Source of the DNA: Sphingomonas koreensis
GTDB lineage: Bacteria; Pseudomonadota; Alphaproteobacteria; Sphingomonadales; Sphingomonadaceae
NCBI GenBank assembly: GCA_006438735.1
Contig: RCZF01000002.1
Location: 129,501 to 193,500 of the forward strand
Length of the DNA stretch: 64,000 nucleotides
Reading direction: 5' to 3'
Of this stretch, positions 16,031-24,372 are shown piece after piece. A program made the position numbers and the translations under genes. The notes under the pieces were generated by a model. That model saw only the letters and a program-made list of their open reading frames with translations. It was not told the DNA's origin and ran no database searches. Position 1 is the first letter of the stretch. Every line of letters begins with the position of its first letter.

Positions 16031-17341
16031 CTAATCGGCCGGCCGGCGCAATCCGACCCACGCAAAGCCGAGCGACACGAGGCACGCCGCGCCCGCGACG
16101 AGATAGGGCAGCGCGTGCGACGCCTCGTATAGGCCGACGCCGATCGACGGGCCGAGTACGAAGCTGGCGCCGTTGATCGACGTCACCTTGCCCGCGACCG
16201 AGCCTTGCGCCCCCGGCCCGACCGCGAGCGACGCGCCGGCGGTGAACCCGGGGCGGCTGAATCCGAAGCCCATCGACGCCAGCCCATAAGCGACCGCGAT
16301 CGCATAGAGCGACGTGCCGAGCCCGGTCAGCGCCGTTCCAACCGCGGCCAGCGCCATGCCGACGAGCACCAGCCGCCGCGGATCGAGATTGAGCAGCGGG
16401 ATGATCCCCCATTGCACCAGCAGCGCCGCGCCCGCGCCCATCATCAGCACGATGCCGGTCGGTTGCAGCGCATCGGCCGGTGCGACGTGGAGTCGATCGA
16501 TCACCAGGAAACCGATCGCCTGGCCGGTCATCGCCTGGGCGTGACCAAGCACCAAACCGACGATCATCCACTGGCGGATGCGCGGATCGGTATAACCGAC
16601 CTGTTCGATCCCCTCGGCGGTCGCGGCGGTGACGCTCGCGCCGGTCGCCTGGCCGCCGATCGAGGGATAGCCGATCGCCGCGCCGTGACCGCCATCAGCG
16701 TGACCGCCATCGACGTGATAGCCGGTGTCGCGAGGCAAAGTCGCGCGCACGGCAATGAACACGGCGGCGCCGAACAGGCAGGCGATGAAGGCCGGGCCGG
16801 CGAGCCCGATCTCGACACCGGCGACCGAGCCGAGGATCAGGAACGGCGCGATCGCCGGGCCCAGGATCGTGCCGAGCCCGGTCGCCGAGGCGAGCAAGGT
16901 CAGCGCGCGGGTGCGCTCCTCGCGCGCGGTCTGCCCGGCGATCAGCGCCTGCACCGCCGGCGGCGCGGCCGAACCGAACGTGCCGTAGATCAGCCGCCCG
17001 AGGATGAAGAGCAGAAACGCGGTCGATCCGGCGATCCAGCCGTTGATGCCGGCGGCGAGGAACACGCCGCAAGTCCCGAGCGAGATCGCGAAGCCGCCGA
17101 CGCCGGTGAGGATCATCGCCCGGCGCCCGCGCGTATCGGATCGTTTCGCCCAGATCGGTGCGGCGATCACCCACAACAGCGCCGACACCGAAAAGCACGC
17201 CGCCACCGCACTGTCGGCGACATGAAGCGAGCGGCCGAGCGCGGGGAGCACCGATTGCAGCGCGGTGTTGCCGGCGGCGATCGTCAGCATCACCACGAAC
17301 AGCAGCGCGAATTCGCGGCTGACCGCGGGCGCGGCCTTCAC
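16031..17341 (-). CDS. MFS transporter
   Basis: A 436-residue major facilitator with about twelve membrane spans, probably a drug/metabolite exporter. The first-half loop motif WAKRSDTRGRRAMILTG (loop 2-3) and SATGLGTILGPAIAP in span 5 are typical of proton antiporters. The central cytoplasmic loop holds a His/Gly-rich stretch (HVDGGHADGGHG, about residue 210) of unknown role. The start is a GTG at 17341 that shares four bases with the stop of the upstream monooxygenase gene (GTGA) and has GGAG about eight bases before it, so translation is coupled. The substrate cannot be deduced. Confidence 0.85.
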   Translation of the reverse strand: MKAAPAVSREFALLFVVMLTIAAGNTALQSVLPALGRSLHVADSAVAACFSVSALLWVIAAPIWAKRSDTRGRRAMILTGVGGFAISLGTCGVFLAAGINGWIAGSTAFLLFILGRLIYGTFGSAAPPAVQALIAGQTAREERTRALTLLASATGLGTILGPAIAPFLILGSVAGVEIGLAGPAFIACLFGAAVFIAVRATLPRDTGYHVDGGHADGGHGAAIGYPSIGGQATGASVTAATAEGIEQVGYTDPRIRQWMIVGLVLGHAQAMTGQAIGFLVIDRLHVAPADALQPTGIVLMMGAGAALLVQWGIIPLLNLDPRRLVLVGMALAAVGTALTGLGTSLYAIAVAYGLASMGFGFSRPGFTAGASLAVGPGAQGSVAGKVTSINGASFVLGPSIGVGLYEASHALPYLVAGAACLVSLGFAWVGLRRPAD

Positions 17342-17661
17342 GGCCGGCTCCACTGATAACCGCGCGTGACGGTGGCGACGCTGATCTCGTAGCGCGTATA
17401 CCAGATGCCGCGGCCGGCGTTGCGGATGCGAACATGTTCGGGATGATCGCGCCAGCGCCGCGCGCTCGCATCGTCTGCCCAATAGCTGACGGTGATGCCG
17501 ATGCCGTCGCCGCCGCGCACGCTCGCCATGCCGCGATAGCCGCGCTGCTCCGCGGCAAGCGCGTCCATCGCCGCCGCCGCGGCGTCGTATCCCGCCTCGT
17601 CCTCACCCGTCCGCACCGACAGGAAGATCACCGCGGTCTGCCCCGTCCGCTCGCGCTGCAT
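17338..17661 (-). CDS. Antibiotic biosynthesis monooxygenase (ABM) domain protein
   Basis: A 107-residue protein with a ferredoxin-like ABM fold. AVIFLSVRTGEDEAGYDAAAAAMDALAAEQRGYRGM and a C-terminal ISYWAD-type strand (ITVSYWADDASARRWRDHPEHV) match the family, whose members oxidise small aromatics or degrade haem without a cofactor. ATG at 17661 is chosen as the likely start; an in-frame ATG at 17712 adds a poorly conserved leader. The stop overlaps the start of the downstream MFS gene, forming a two-gene operon that may couple modification and export of one compound. Confidence 0.75.
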   Translation of the reverse strand: MQRERTGQTAVIFLSVRTGEDEAGYDAAAAAMDALAAEQRGYRGMASVRGGDGIGITVSYWADDASARRWRDHPEHVRIRNAGRGIWYTRYEISVATVTRGYQWSRP

Positions 17662-17799
17662 ACCGCGGCCATTAGGTTCTTTGCGTCGCGGCGCAAGTCC
17701 GGTATGGCGCACGCGCCTTGCAACCCCGGCGCTTGAATGTTCGTTGCATCTTTGCGATCGGGGTCAGTTCCGACCATTCACTTGCTCGATAGGATCTTC

Positions 17800-18417
17800 A
17801 TGCCCAGCACGACCACCGCTGCCAGGCGCGCCCGCACCCGCCGTCCCGCCGGCACGCCGTCTCCCTGGGGTATGTTCCTGCGCGGTTTCTTCAAGCATCC
17901 GGTGATGGTCGGATCGGTGATGCCGTCTTCGCAGAAGCTGATCGACAAGATGCTCGGCCGGGTCGATTGGGAAAACACCAAATTGTTCGTGGAATACGGC
18001 CCGGGCGTTGGCACCTTCTGCCCGACGATCCTCGATCAGATGGGCCCCGACGCGCATTATATCGCGATCGACACCAACCCCGATTTCATCCGTTACCTGC
18101 GCCACACGATCACCGATCCGCGCTTCTTCGCGGTGCTCGGCTCGGCCGCCGACGTGCGCCAGATCATCGCCGATCACGGCCATGAGAATGCGGATTACAT
18201 GCTGTCGGGCCTGCCCTTCTCGACGCTGCCCGACGGCGTCGGCCCCAAGATCGCATCGGAGACGTTCGCGGCGCTGCGCCCCGGCGGCGCCTTCCTGGTC
18301 TATCAATTCTCGCCCAAGGTGAAGGATTTCCTCACCCCGCATGCCGACCGCATCGACCATGACATGGAATGGTGGAACGTGCCGCCGGCGCAGCTCTATT
18401 GGGCGTGGAAAGACTGA
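17800..18417 (+). CDS. SAM-dependent methyltransferase, phospholipid N-methyltransferase-like
   Basis: A 205-residue class I methyltransferase resembling PmtA of alphaproteobacteria, which turns phosphatidylethanolamine into phosphatidylcholine. After a basic N-terminus comes FLRGFFKHPVMVGSVMPSSQKL (a membrane-active helix type seen in PmtA), the SAM-binding motif I VEYGPGVGTF (about residue 67), the acidic strand IAIDTNPDF, and YMLSGLPFSTLP. ATG at 17800 follows AGGAT; an upstream in-frame ATG at 17737 lacks a site. An alternative reading is an rRNA dimethylase-like enzyme. It converges on a phospholipase D-type gene also linked to phospholipids. Confidence 0.8.
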   Translation: MPSTTTAARRARTRRPAGTPSPWGMFLRGFFKHPVMVGSVMPSSQKLIDKMLGRVDWENTKLFVEYGPGVGTFCPTILDQMGPDAHYIAIDTNPDFIRYLRHTITDPRFFAVLGSAADVRQIIADHGHENADYMLSGLPFSTLPDGVGPKIASETFAALRPGGAFLVYQFSPKVKDFLTPHADRIDHDMEWWNVPPAQLYWAWKD

Positions 18418-18447
18418 GTTTCTCGAGGCGCCCGACGCGCGTTTGAC

Positions 18448-18568
18448 GGCACCGGCCCGCTCCCCCACCCGGCCACCCACAAGATCATGCTGGATGGGTG
18501 GCCGGGTGGGGGTCTAACCCCGCAAAGTATTACTTTGCGGGGACCCCGTGGGGGAGCGGGCCGGTGCC
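18448..18568. repeat. Palindromic intergenic element, copy B, interrupted
   Basis: Same family as 13540-13620: outer arms GGCACCGGCCC and GGGCCGGTGCC, core GCTCCCCCACCCGGCCACCCA, and loop CAAGATCATGCTGGA. The right arm is split by a 35-bp palindrome (18513-18547) flanked by direct repeats GTGGGGG (18506-18512 and 18548-18554). It lies between convergent genes. Confidence 0.85.
18513..18547. mobile_element. 35-bp palindrome inserted in repeat copy B
   Basis: CCCCGCAAAGT and ACTTTGCGGGG form an 11-bp stem. The segment is absent from the two related copies and is bounded by 7-bp direct repeats GTGGGGG, which look like a target-site duplication. It could be a miniature mobile element or a product of slippage. 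Confidence 0.4.
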
Positions 18569-18585
18569 GCTCTTCAGCAAAAAAG

Positions 18586-19767
18586 CTATTTTCCGTCGGC
18601 GCCGAAATTGAGCCGGCGCGTGACATTGTAATCGAGCACCGCGACGACGAAATACGCCGCTGCCTGCTTCGTCCGCCGCCACGGCCCGGCCTCGCGGTGC
18701 CAGCCATCGCGCGTGATCGGTTTGCTGTCGGCCACTTCGCCGTCGACATAGCCGCGGACGTGATCGGCGAACGCCTTGTCCTCGATCCGCAGCATCACCT
18801 CGAGGTTGAGGAACAGGCTGCGCACGTCGAAATTGGCCGAGCCGATGTGCACGGCGTCATCGATGACATAGAGTTTGGTGTGCAGCTTGGTCGGCTGATA
18901 TTCGTAGATCTCGACGCCCTTGCGCAGCAGCCCGGCGTAGGTGAAGCGCGCCGCGGCGATCGTCGCATTGTTATCCGATTTCGCCGCCGTCACGATGCGA
19001 ACGCGCGCGCCGGTGCGCTTGCCGGTCTTGTCGAAGCGACGCAGCATCCCCGGGCTGGGGCAGAAATAGGCGGCGATGATGTCGGCGCGGCGCGCACTGC
19101 GCAGATCCTGCCGCACCGTGCGCGCCCAGGCCGAAAGCCGCCGCGTCGGCCCGCCGATCAGCCAGCGCGTCGCGCCGTCGGCTTCGCTGAAGCTGAACAG
19201 CGCGCGCCGCAGCGCCCGGATGCGGCCGTTGGGCTCACGCACCCAGGCCGATAGCGCGTCGAAATAGCCGGTTATCCGCGCCGCGGCGGGGCCCTCGACG
19301 ATCAGCCCGAGATCGCGCCAGGCCTGTTCGGCGCGCGTGCCGAAATAGCCGTCATCGACATTGAAGCCGCCGATGATCGCGCGCGGCTGATCGCCGTCGC
19401 CATCGGCAAGCGCCAGCTTTTGATGATTGCGCAGCAGATAGCGGCGGCCGAACTTGGGCTCGAACCGGCAGACCGTCGCGCCGGCATCGACCAGCGGCTT
19501 GAAGAAATGCTCGTCGTCCGCCGAATCGCTGCCGAACGCGTCGACGAGCAACGACACGGCGACGCCGCGCTGCTGCGCCGCGATCATCGCCGCCAGCACC
19601 CGTCGACCCGACTCGTCGTCGGAGTAGATGTAATAGATGATCCTGAGCGTCGCCTTGGCGCGATCGATCAGCGCGACGAGCGCGTCGAGCCGCTGCGGCC
19701 CGCTGTCGATCAGCGTCAGCGCGTTGCCGTCGACGGTGAAGGTCGGTTGCTCGGTCGGTTTCTCCAT
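18586..19767 (-). CDS. Phospholipase D family protein, cardiolipin synthase-like
   Basis: A 393-residue protein with two HKD motifs: NHQKLALADGDGD (about residue 125) followed by IIGGFNV, and LHTKLYVIDD (about 305) followed by HIGSANFDVRS. Together these form one PLD active site. The family includes cardiolipin synthases and other phosphatidyl transferases; this one lacks the N-terminal membrane hairpins of ClsA and so resembles ClsB/ClsC-type or cytoplasmic PLD enzymes. ATG at 19767 (MEKPTEQPTFTVDG) is preferred over the upstream 19830 start, which would add an Arg/Pro-rich leader. It faces the methyltransferase gene across a palindromic repeat. Confidence 0.85.
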   Translation of the reverse strand: MEKPTEQPTFTVDGNALTLIDSGPQRLDALVALIDRAKATLRIIYYIYSDDESGRRVLAAMIAAQQRGVAVSLLVDAFGSDSADDEHFFKPLVDAGATVCRFEPKFGRRYLLRNHQKLALADGDGDQPRAIIGGFNVDDGYFGTRAEQAWRDLGLIVEGPAAARITGYFDALSAWVREPNGRIRALRRALFSFSEADGATRWLIGGPTRRLSAWARTVRQDLRSARRADIIAAYFCPSPGMLRRFDKTGKRTGARVRIVTAAKSDNNATIAAARFTYAGLLRKGVEIYEYQPTKLHTKLYVIDDAVHIGSANFDVRSLFLNLEVMLRIEDKAFADHVRGYVDGEVADSKPITRDGWHREAGPWRRTKQAAAYFVVAVLDYNVTRRLNFGADGK

Positions 19768-19884
19768 GATCCGCGCTGTGCCGGTTGCTCGGGCCGGCGG
19801 CAACCCCGCTTTCCTTGACTTTCGCGCCACCGCGGCCTAGATCGCCGGCTCTTCATTTCATCGTCGTTGCGAAGGAAGCGTTGT

Positions 19885-20229
19885 ATGGCGCGCGTTACTG
19901 TCGAGGATTGCGTCGACAAGATCCCCAACCGGTTCGATCTGGTGCTGCTCGCCGCCCAGCGCGCGCGGCAGATTTCCGGCGGCGCCGATCTGACGCTCGA
20001 TCGCGATCGCGACAAGAATCCGGTGGTCGCGCTGCGCGAGATCGCCGAGCAGAACGTGAAGCCCAAGCATCTCGAGGAAGCGCTCATCTCCGGCCTGCAG
20101 AAAGTGCAGATCGACGACGAAGATGCGCCCGATGACGTCGGCAGCCTGGCCGCGTCGGCCGAGGCGCTCCGCCTCACCGCCGCCGCACCGCCGCGCAACA
20201 CCAATGTCGGTGGCGATTACGAGGGCTGA
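19885..20229 (+). CDS. rpoZ: DNA-directed RNA polymerase omega subunit
   Basis: The small subunit that helps fold and hold beta-prime in RNA polymerase. The N-terminus [31 protein letters not shown] is the family signature, followed by [18 protein letters not shown]. At 114 residues it has the extended alphaproteobacterial C-terminal tail. GAAGGAAG precedes the ATG. A terminator follows at 20257-20285, so it is transcribed alone. Confidence 0.96.
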   Translation: MARVTVEDCVDKIPNRFDLVLLAAQRARQISGGADLTLDRDRDKNPVVALREIAEQNVKPKHLEEALISGLQKVQIDDEDAPDDVGSLAASAEALRLTAAAPPRNTNVGGDYEG

Positions 20230-20256
20230 GCCCGTCGCGCGACACGACGTTCAAAG

Positions 20257-20285
20257 AGCCCGTGGAGCGATCCGCGGGCTTTTTG
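20257..20285 (+). terminator. Intrinsic terminator after rpoZ
   Basis: AGCCCGTGG and CCGCGGGCT pair around AGCGAT and are followed by TTTTT, 27 bases after the rpoZ stop. Confidence 0.85.
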
Positions 20286-20301
20286 CATTGAAGGGCGCCC
20301 G

Positions 20302-21108
20302 ATGACCAATCCGATCCCCGACGCGCGGCCGATCCTGGTGTTCGACTCCGGGCTCGGCGGGCTGTCGGTGCTTGCCGAAACGCGCGCGCTGCTGCCGCAG
20401 GCAAGCATCGTCTATGTCGCCGATTCGGCGGGCTTTCCTTATGGCACGCGCAGCGAAGCGGAGATCGCCGGGCGCGTGCCGGCGCTGCTCGGGCGGCTTG
20501 CCGAGCGCTATCAGCCGCGGCTGATCGTGATCGCCTGCAACACCGCCTCGACGATCGCGCTCGCCGCGGTGCGTGCCGCGCTCGATCTGCCGGTGGTCGG
20601 CACGGTGCCGGCGATCAAGCCTGCGGCGGCGCTGAGCCGTACGCGCGTGATCGGCGTGCTCGGCACCGATGCCACGGTGCGCCAGCCCTATGTCGATCGC
20701 CTTGCCGCCGAATTCGCCGCCGACTGCACGGTGCTGCGCCACGGATCCGCCGAGCTCGTCGATCTCGCCGAAGCATCGTTGCGCGGCGAGACCTTACCCG
20801 ACGATCGCTTTCGCGCGGTGCTGGCCGGGCTGTTCGACCAGGCCGGCGGCGACGCGCTCGACGTCATCGTCAATGCCTGCACCCATTTCCCGCTCGTGGC
20901 CGACCGGCTGGCCGCGGTTGCGCCACATCCCGTGCGCTTCGTCGACGGCAGCGCGGGCATCGCGCGGCGGATCGCCGCGCTCACCCAGGGCCAAAGCTGG
21001 CCCACGCGCGCCGAGGGGCGCGCCGTGTTCACCCGGCTGGACGACCGCGCGCGCGAATCGGCGGCGGCGCTAGCGCGTTTTGGATTGGGCCGAATCGAGT
21101 CGCTTTAA
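20302..21108 (+). CDS. murI: Glutamate racemase
   Basis: Makes D-glutamate for peptidoglycan in the cytoplasm. The 268-residue enzyme has the N-terminal FDSGLGGLSVL, the YVADSAGFPYG block, and both catalytic cysteines in context: IACNTAST (Cys79) and VNACTHFPL (Cys193). The length is standard. It follows the rpoZ terminator and meets a small opposing gene tail to tail with a 4-base overlap. Confidence 0.95.
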   Translation: MTNPIPDARPILVFDSGLGGLSVLAETRALLPQASIVYVADSAGFPYGTRSEAEIAGRVPALLGRLAERYQPRLIVIACNTASTIALAAVRAALDLPVVGTVPAIKPAAALSRTRVIGVLGTDATVRQPYVDRLAAEFAADCTVLRHGSAELVDLAEASLRGETLPDDRFRAVLAGLFDQAGGDALDVIVNACTHFPLVADRLAAVAPHPVRFVDGSAGIARRIAALTQGQSWPTRAEGRAVFTRLDDRARESAAALARFGLGRIESL

Positions 21109-21290
21109 GCGGGCTGCTGAGTCGCCTGCTGCGGCATCTGCTCGCGGACCAACGCCGCGTAGCGCGCCGCCATCGTCAAATGCGCATTGCGCACGGCGCG
21201 ATCCTTGGCGCGTTCCGCCAGCGTTCGCTCCTGCGACTCGCGCTTGATGAAATAATCCGGGCTGTCGGGCGGTCTGACCGCGTTCACCAT
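21105..21290 (-). CDS. Small conserved-type hypothetical protein
   Basis: A 61-residue, charged, probably helical protein (SPDYFIKRESQERTLAERAKDRAVRNAHLTMAARYAALVREQ) with a Gln/Pro-rich tail. The pattern of an aromatic YF followed by Arg/Glu-rich and AHLTMAARYAAL segments resembles short proteins seen in many sphingomonads, whose function is unknown. GGAG lies about eleven bases before the ATG. It stands alone between murI and hemA. Confidence 0.6.
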   Translation of the reverse strand: MVNAVRPPDSPDYFIKRESQERTLAERAKDRAVRNAHLTMAARYAALVREQMPQQATQQPA

Positions 21291-21373
21291 GATAACGTGC
21301 TCCTTTTCTCGCCAAGCGGGAACACCCCTGTCATCGCCGCCCCGCCTCCTCGCGAGAGCGCCGATGATTCAGT

Positions 21374-21411
21374 ATATCATGATATGGCCGCCGCGTATTG
21401 ATCTGGAGCAA
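21374..21411. promoter_or_regulatory. FNR/FixK-like box and AT palindrome upstream of hemA
   Basis: TTGATCTGGAGCAA (21398-21411) matches the FNR/FixK consensus TTGAT-N4-ATCAA at nine of ten defined positions. It lies 93 bases before the hemA start. A perfect palindrome, ATATCATGATAT (21374-21385), is just upstream. Oxygen-dependent control of hemA by FnrL is known in Rhodobacter, which supports the reading; binding here is inferred. Confidence 0.5.
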
Positions 21412-21504
21412 AATACGGAGTCATTTTCCCGTGCTACGGGAACGGCTGGACGAGCGCGCGGAAATCCGCTGGAAATCGCGCCGACGAGACGGTAGGGAGC
21501 GGCG

Positions 21505-22749
21505 ATGGACAGCGACGGCAGCGTAGCGCGGACGGTCGATTATTCCCGCGTCTTCACCCAGGCGATCGATCGGCTGCATGCCGAAGGGCGCTACCGGGTG
21601 TTCATCGACATCCTGCGCAACAAGGGCGCGTTTCCCAACGCCCGCTGCTTCGCCGGGCATAATGGCCCCAAACCGATCACCGTCTGGTGCTCGAACGACT
21701 ATCTTGCGATGGGCCAGCACCCCACGGTCGTCGCGGCGATGGAGGAAGCGCTGCACGACGTCGGCGCCGGCTCCGGCGGGACGCGCAATATCGGCGGCAA
21801 CACGCATTATCACGTCGATCTCGAGGCCGAGCTCGCCGATCTCCACGGCAAGGAAGCCGCGCTGCTGTTCACCAGCGGCTATGTCTCGAACGAGGCGACG
21901 CTATCGACGCTCGCCAAGCTGTTTCCGGGGATCGTGATCTTCTCCGACGAGATGAACCACGCCTCGATGATCGCCGGCATCCGCCAGTCGGGATGCGAGA
22001 AGCGCGTGTTTCGCCACAATGATCTCGCGCATCTCGAAGAGCTGCTCGCCGCCGAAGACCCCGCCGCGCCGAAACTGATCGCGTTCGAAAGCGTCTATTC
22101 GATGGACGGCGACGTCGCGCCGATCGCCGCGATCTGCGATCTCGCCGATCGCTACAACGCGCTGACCTATCTCGACGAGGTCCACGCCGTCGGCATGTAC
22201 GGTGCGCGGGGCGGCGGCATTTCGGAACGCGACGACGTCGCGGCGCGGATCAACGTGATCGAGGGGACGTTGGGCAAGGCGTTCGGCGTGATGGGCGGTT
22301 ATATCGCTGCCGATCGTACCGTGATCGACGTGATCCGCAGCTACGCGCCCGGCTTCATCTTCACCACCTCGCTGTCGCCGGTGCTCGTCGCCGGCGCGCT
22401 GGCGAGCGTGCGGCATCTCAAGCATTCCTCAGTCGAACGCGACGGGCAGCAGGCCGCCGCCGAGACGCTGAAGGCGATGATGCGCGCAGCCGGTCTGCCG
22501 GTGATGAATTCGACCACGCATATCGTGCCGCTGATGGTCGGCGATCCGATCAAGGCGAAAAAGATCAGCGACGTGCTGCTGGCCGAATATGGCGTCTATG
22601 TGCAGCCGATCAATTACCCGACGGTGCCGCGCGGCACCGAGCGGCTGCGCTTCACGCCCGGGCCGACGCATGACGAAACGATGATGCGCGAGCTCACCGA
22701 GGCACTGGTCGAAATCTGGAGCCGGCTGGAGCTGCGCAAGGCCGCCTGA
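21505..22749 (+). CDS. hemA: 5-aminolevulinate synthase
   Basis: Condenses glycine with succinyl-CoA to give 5-aminolevulinate, the first step of haem synthesis in alphaproteobacteria. The 414-residue PLP enzyme shows [26 protein letters not shown], the substrate-binding [30 protein letters not shown], the aspartate pair in [12 protein letters not shown], and PLP-lysine K258 in [19 protein letters not shown] lies six bases before the ATG. A possible FNR box upstream suggests oxygen control. A P-loop NTPase gene follows 17 bases later. Confidence 0.95.
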   Translation: MDSDGSVARTVDYSRVFTQAIDRLHAEGRYRVFIDILRNKGAFPNARCFAGHNGPKPITVWCSNDYLAMGQHPTVVAAMEEALHDVGAGSGGTRNIGGNTHYHVDLEAELADLHGKEAALLFTSGYVSNEATLSTLAKLFPGIVIFSDEMNHASMIAGIRQSGCEKRVFRHNDLAHLEELLAAEDPAAPKLIAFESVYSMDGDVAPIAAICDLADRYNALTYLDEVHAVGMYGARGGGISERDDVAARINVIEGTLGKAFGVMGGYIAADRTVIDVIRSYAPGFIFTTSLSPVLVAGALASVRHLKHSSVERDGQQAAAETLKAMMRAAGLPVMNSTTHIVPLMVGDPIKAKKISDVLLAEYGVYVQPINYPTVPRGTERLRFTPGPTHDETMMRELTEALVEIWSRLELRKAA

Positions 22750-22766
22750 GCCTTGCGGGGAAGGCG

Positions 22767-23315
22767 ATGGACAGCGATCGCCTCCACGTCATCACCGGCG
22801 GACCGGGATCGGGCAAGTCGACATTGATCGAGGCGATCGCCCGGCACGGCGTGGCGACCAGCGCCGAGGTTGGCCGCGCGATCATCAAGGAAGAGCTGGC
22901 GAGCGGCGGCGGCGCGCTGCCTTGGGCCGATCACCATGCGTTCGCCGACAAGATGGTCGCTCGCGAAATCGCCGCGCACGAGGCCGCGCTCGCCCGCCGG
23001 CAGACCGTGGTGCTCGATCGCGGCGTGCCCGATGTGATCGGTTTCCTGCGCGCCTCGGGGTTGAGCGCGCCGCCGCCGATCGACGCCGCGGCACGCGCCT
23101 GCCGCTACAATGCCCGCGTGTTCATCGCGCCGTGGTGGGAAGACATTTTCACCACCGATGCCGAACGCAAGCAAACCCCCGAAGAGGCACGTGCGACCTT
23201 CGCGGTGATGGTCGGGACCTATCGCGATTACGGCTATACGCTGATCGAGCTGCCCCGAGTGCCCGTATCGGCGCGGGTCGCCTTCGTCCTCGAGCAGATC
23301 GGCGCCGCGTCATGA
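22767..23315 (+). CDS. P-loop NTPase (AAA_28-like)
   Basis: A 182-residue protein with Walker A GGPGSGKST (residues 11-19) and a likely Walker B/DRG segment VVLDRGVPDVIGF near residue 75. The ending TYRDYGYTLIELPRVPVSARVAFVLEQI resembles small ATP/GTP-binding proteins often annotated AAA_28. A kinase-like role is possible but no substrate can be named. It sits between hemA and an acylphosphatase gene with which it shares an ATGA overlap, so the two are translated together. Confidence 0.75.
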   Translation: MDSDRLHVITGGPGSGKSTLIEAIARHGVATSAEVGRAIIKEELASGGGALPWADHHAFADKMVAREIAAHEAALARRQTVVLDRGVPDVIGFLRASGLSAPPPIDAAARACRYNARVFIAPWWEDIFTTDAERKQTPEEARATFAVMVGTYRDYGYTLIELPRVPVSARVAFVLEQIGAAS

Positions 23316-23590
23316 TCCGCCGCCGCCTTGTGATCACCGGCCGTGTGCAGGGCGTATTCTACCGCGCCTGGTTCGCCGACGAAGCGCGCACGCTCGGCCT
23401 CGACGGCTGGGTCCGCAACCGCGCCGACGGCAGCGTCGAAGCGGTGGTGGCCGGCGCGGCGGAGAGCATCAACGCGATCGTCGCCCGCGCCCACGAAGGA
23501 TCGCCGGCGGCGCGCGTGGCCAACGTCGTCGTCACCGACGACGCGCCGGCCGAAACGCTTAGCGGGTTCGAGACGCGCGCGACGCGGTAA
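23312..23590 (+). CDS. acyP: Acylphosphatase
   Basis: Hydrolyses acyl phosphates in the cytoplasm. The 92-residue protein has VITGRVQGVFYRAWF with the catalytic Arg, and GWVRNRADGSVEAVVAG with the catalytic Asn, in standard spacing. The ATG at 23312 overlaps the stop of the preceding NTPase gene by four bases. It converges on fliA with only two bases between stops. Confidence 0.93.
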   Translation: MIRRRLVITGRVQGVFYRAWFADEARTLGLDGWVRNRADGSVEAVVAGAAESINAIVARAHEGSPAARVANVVVTDDAPAETLSGFETRATR

Positions 23591-23592
23591 TC

Positions 23593-24372
23593 TCACCCGG
23601 TTTTACGGGCGAGCGCCTTCTTGAGTCTGGCGTGGGCGGCGGCCTTGATCTGGCAGACGCGCGCGGCGCCTACGCCGATCACCAGGCCGATCTCCTCGAG
23701 GTTCAATTCTTCGACATAATAAAGCTGGATCACCTGCGCTTCGCGTTCGGGCAGCGCGCCGATGGCGGAGACCAGCGCGCCGCGCAGATCGGCCTCGGCG
23801 AGTTGCTCGAAGGCGTCGGCGTCCTGGCTCGCGAACCACGGTTGATCGTCGGCATAGACTTCGTCGATCGGCTCGAAGCGTAGCGCCTCTGCCGTCGCGA
23901 AATCGGCGCGGAGTTTCTCGATCGTGACGCCGAGCCGCTCGGCAAGCTGGGCTTCGCTGGGGGCGCGGCCCAGCGCATTGGTCAGCGCCGCGACCGCCTC
24001 GTTATAGGCGCGCCGCCGCCGCATCGCGCCGCGCGTCAGCGTCGCCTGGCGGCGCAATTCGTCGATCATCGAACCGCGCACGCGGGTCAGCAGATATTGT
24101 TCGAAGGTCACCTGGCCGCGATCCTCGAAGCTCGACGCCGCCTCGACCAGCGCGACCAGCCCGATCTGGATCAGATCCTCGACCTCGACCGCCGACGACA
24201 TGCTGCCGTGGACGTGCCACGCGACGCGGCGAACGAGCGGCAGATGCTTGCGCGCCAACGCCTCGAGCTCGCCGGGCGTGTGGCCGTCGCGGCCATAGAC
24301 CAGCGGTGCGTCGCTGAGCGAGGCCGGCGTGCGGGTGGCGAAGCTCGCCTTGAAATTGGGCAGCGCGTTCAT
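23593..24372 (-). CDS. fliA: Flagellar sigma factor FliA (sigma-28)
   Basis: A 259-residue sigma-70-family factor for late flagellar genes. Region 2 is VEVEDLIQIGLVALVEAASSFEDRGQVTFEQYLLTRVRGSMIDELRR, region 3 continues to about residue 175, and region 4 ends with ALPEREAQVIQLYYVEELNLEEIGLVIGVGAARVCQIKAAAHARLKKAL. The start overlaps the flhA stop (ATGA), placing it last in the transglycosylase-flhA-fliA operon. Its anti-sigma factor FlgM is encoded at 27969-28250. Confidence 0.9.
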   Translation of the reverse strand: MNALPNFKASFATRTPASLSDAPLVYGRDGHTPGELEALARKHLPLVRRVAWHVHGSMSSAVEVEDLIQIGLVALVEAASSFEDRGQVTFEQYLLTRVRGSMIDELRRQATLTRGAMRRRRAYNEAVAALTNALGRAPSEAQLAERLGVTIEKLRADFATAEALRFEPIDEVYADDQPWFASQDADAFEQLAEADLRGALVSAIGALPEREAQVIQLYYVEELNLEEIGLVIGVGAARVCQIKAAAHARLKKALARKTG

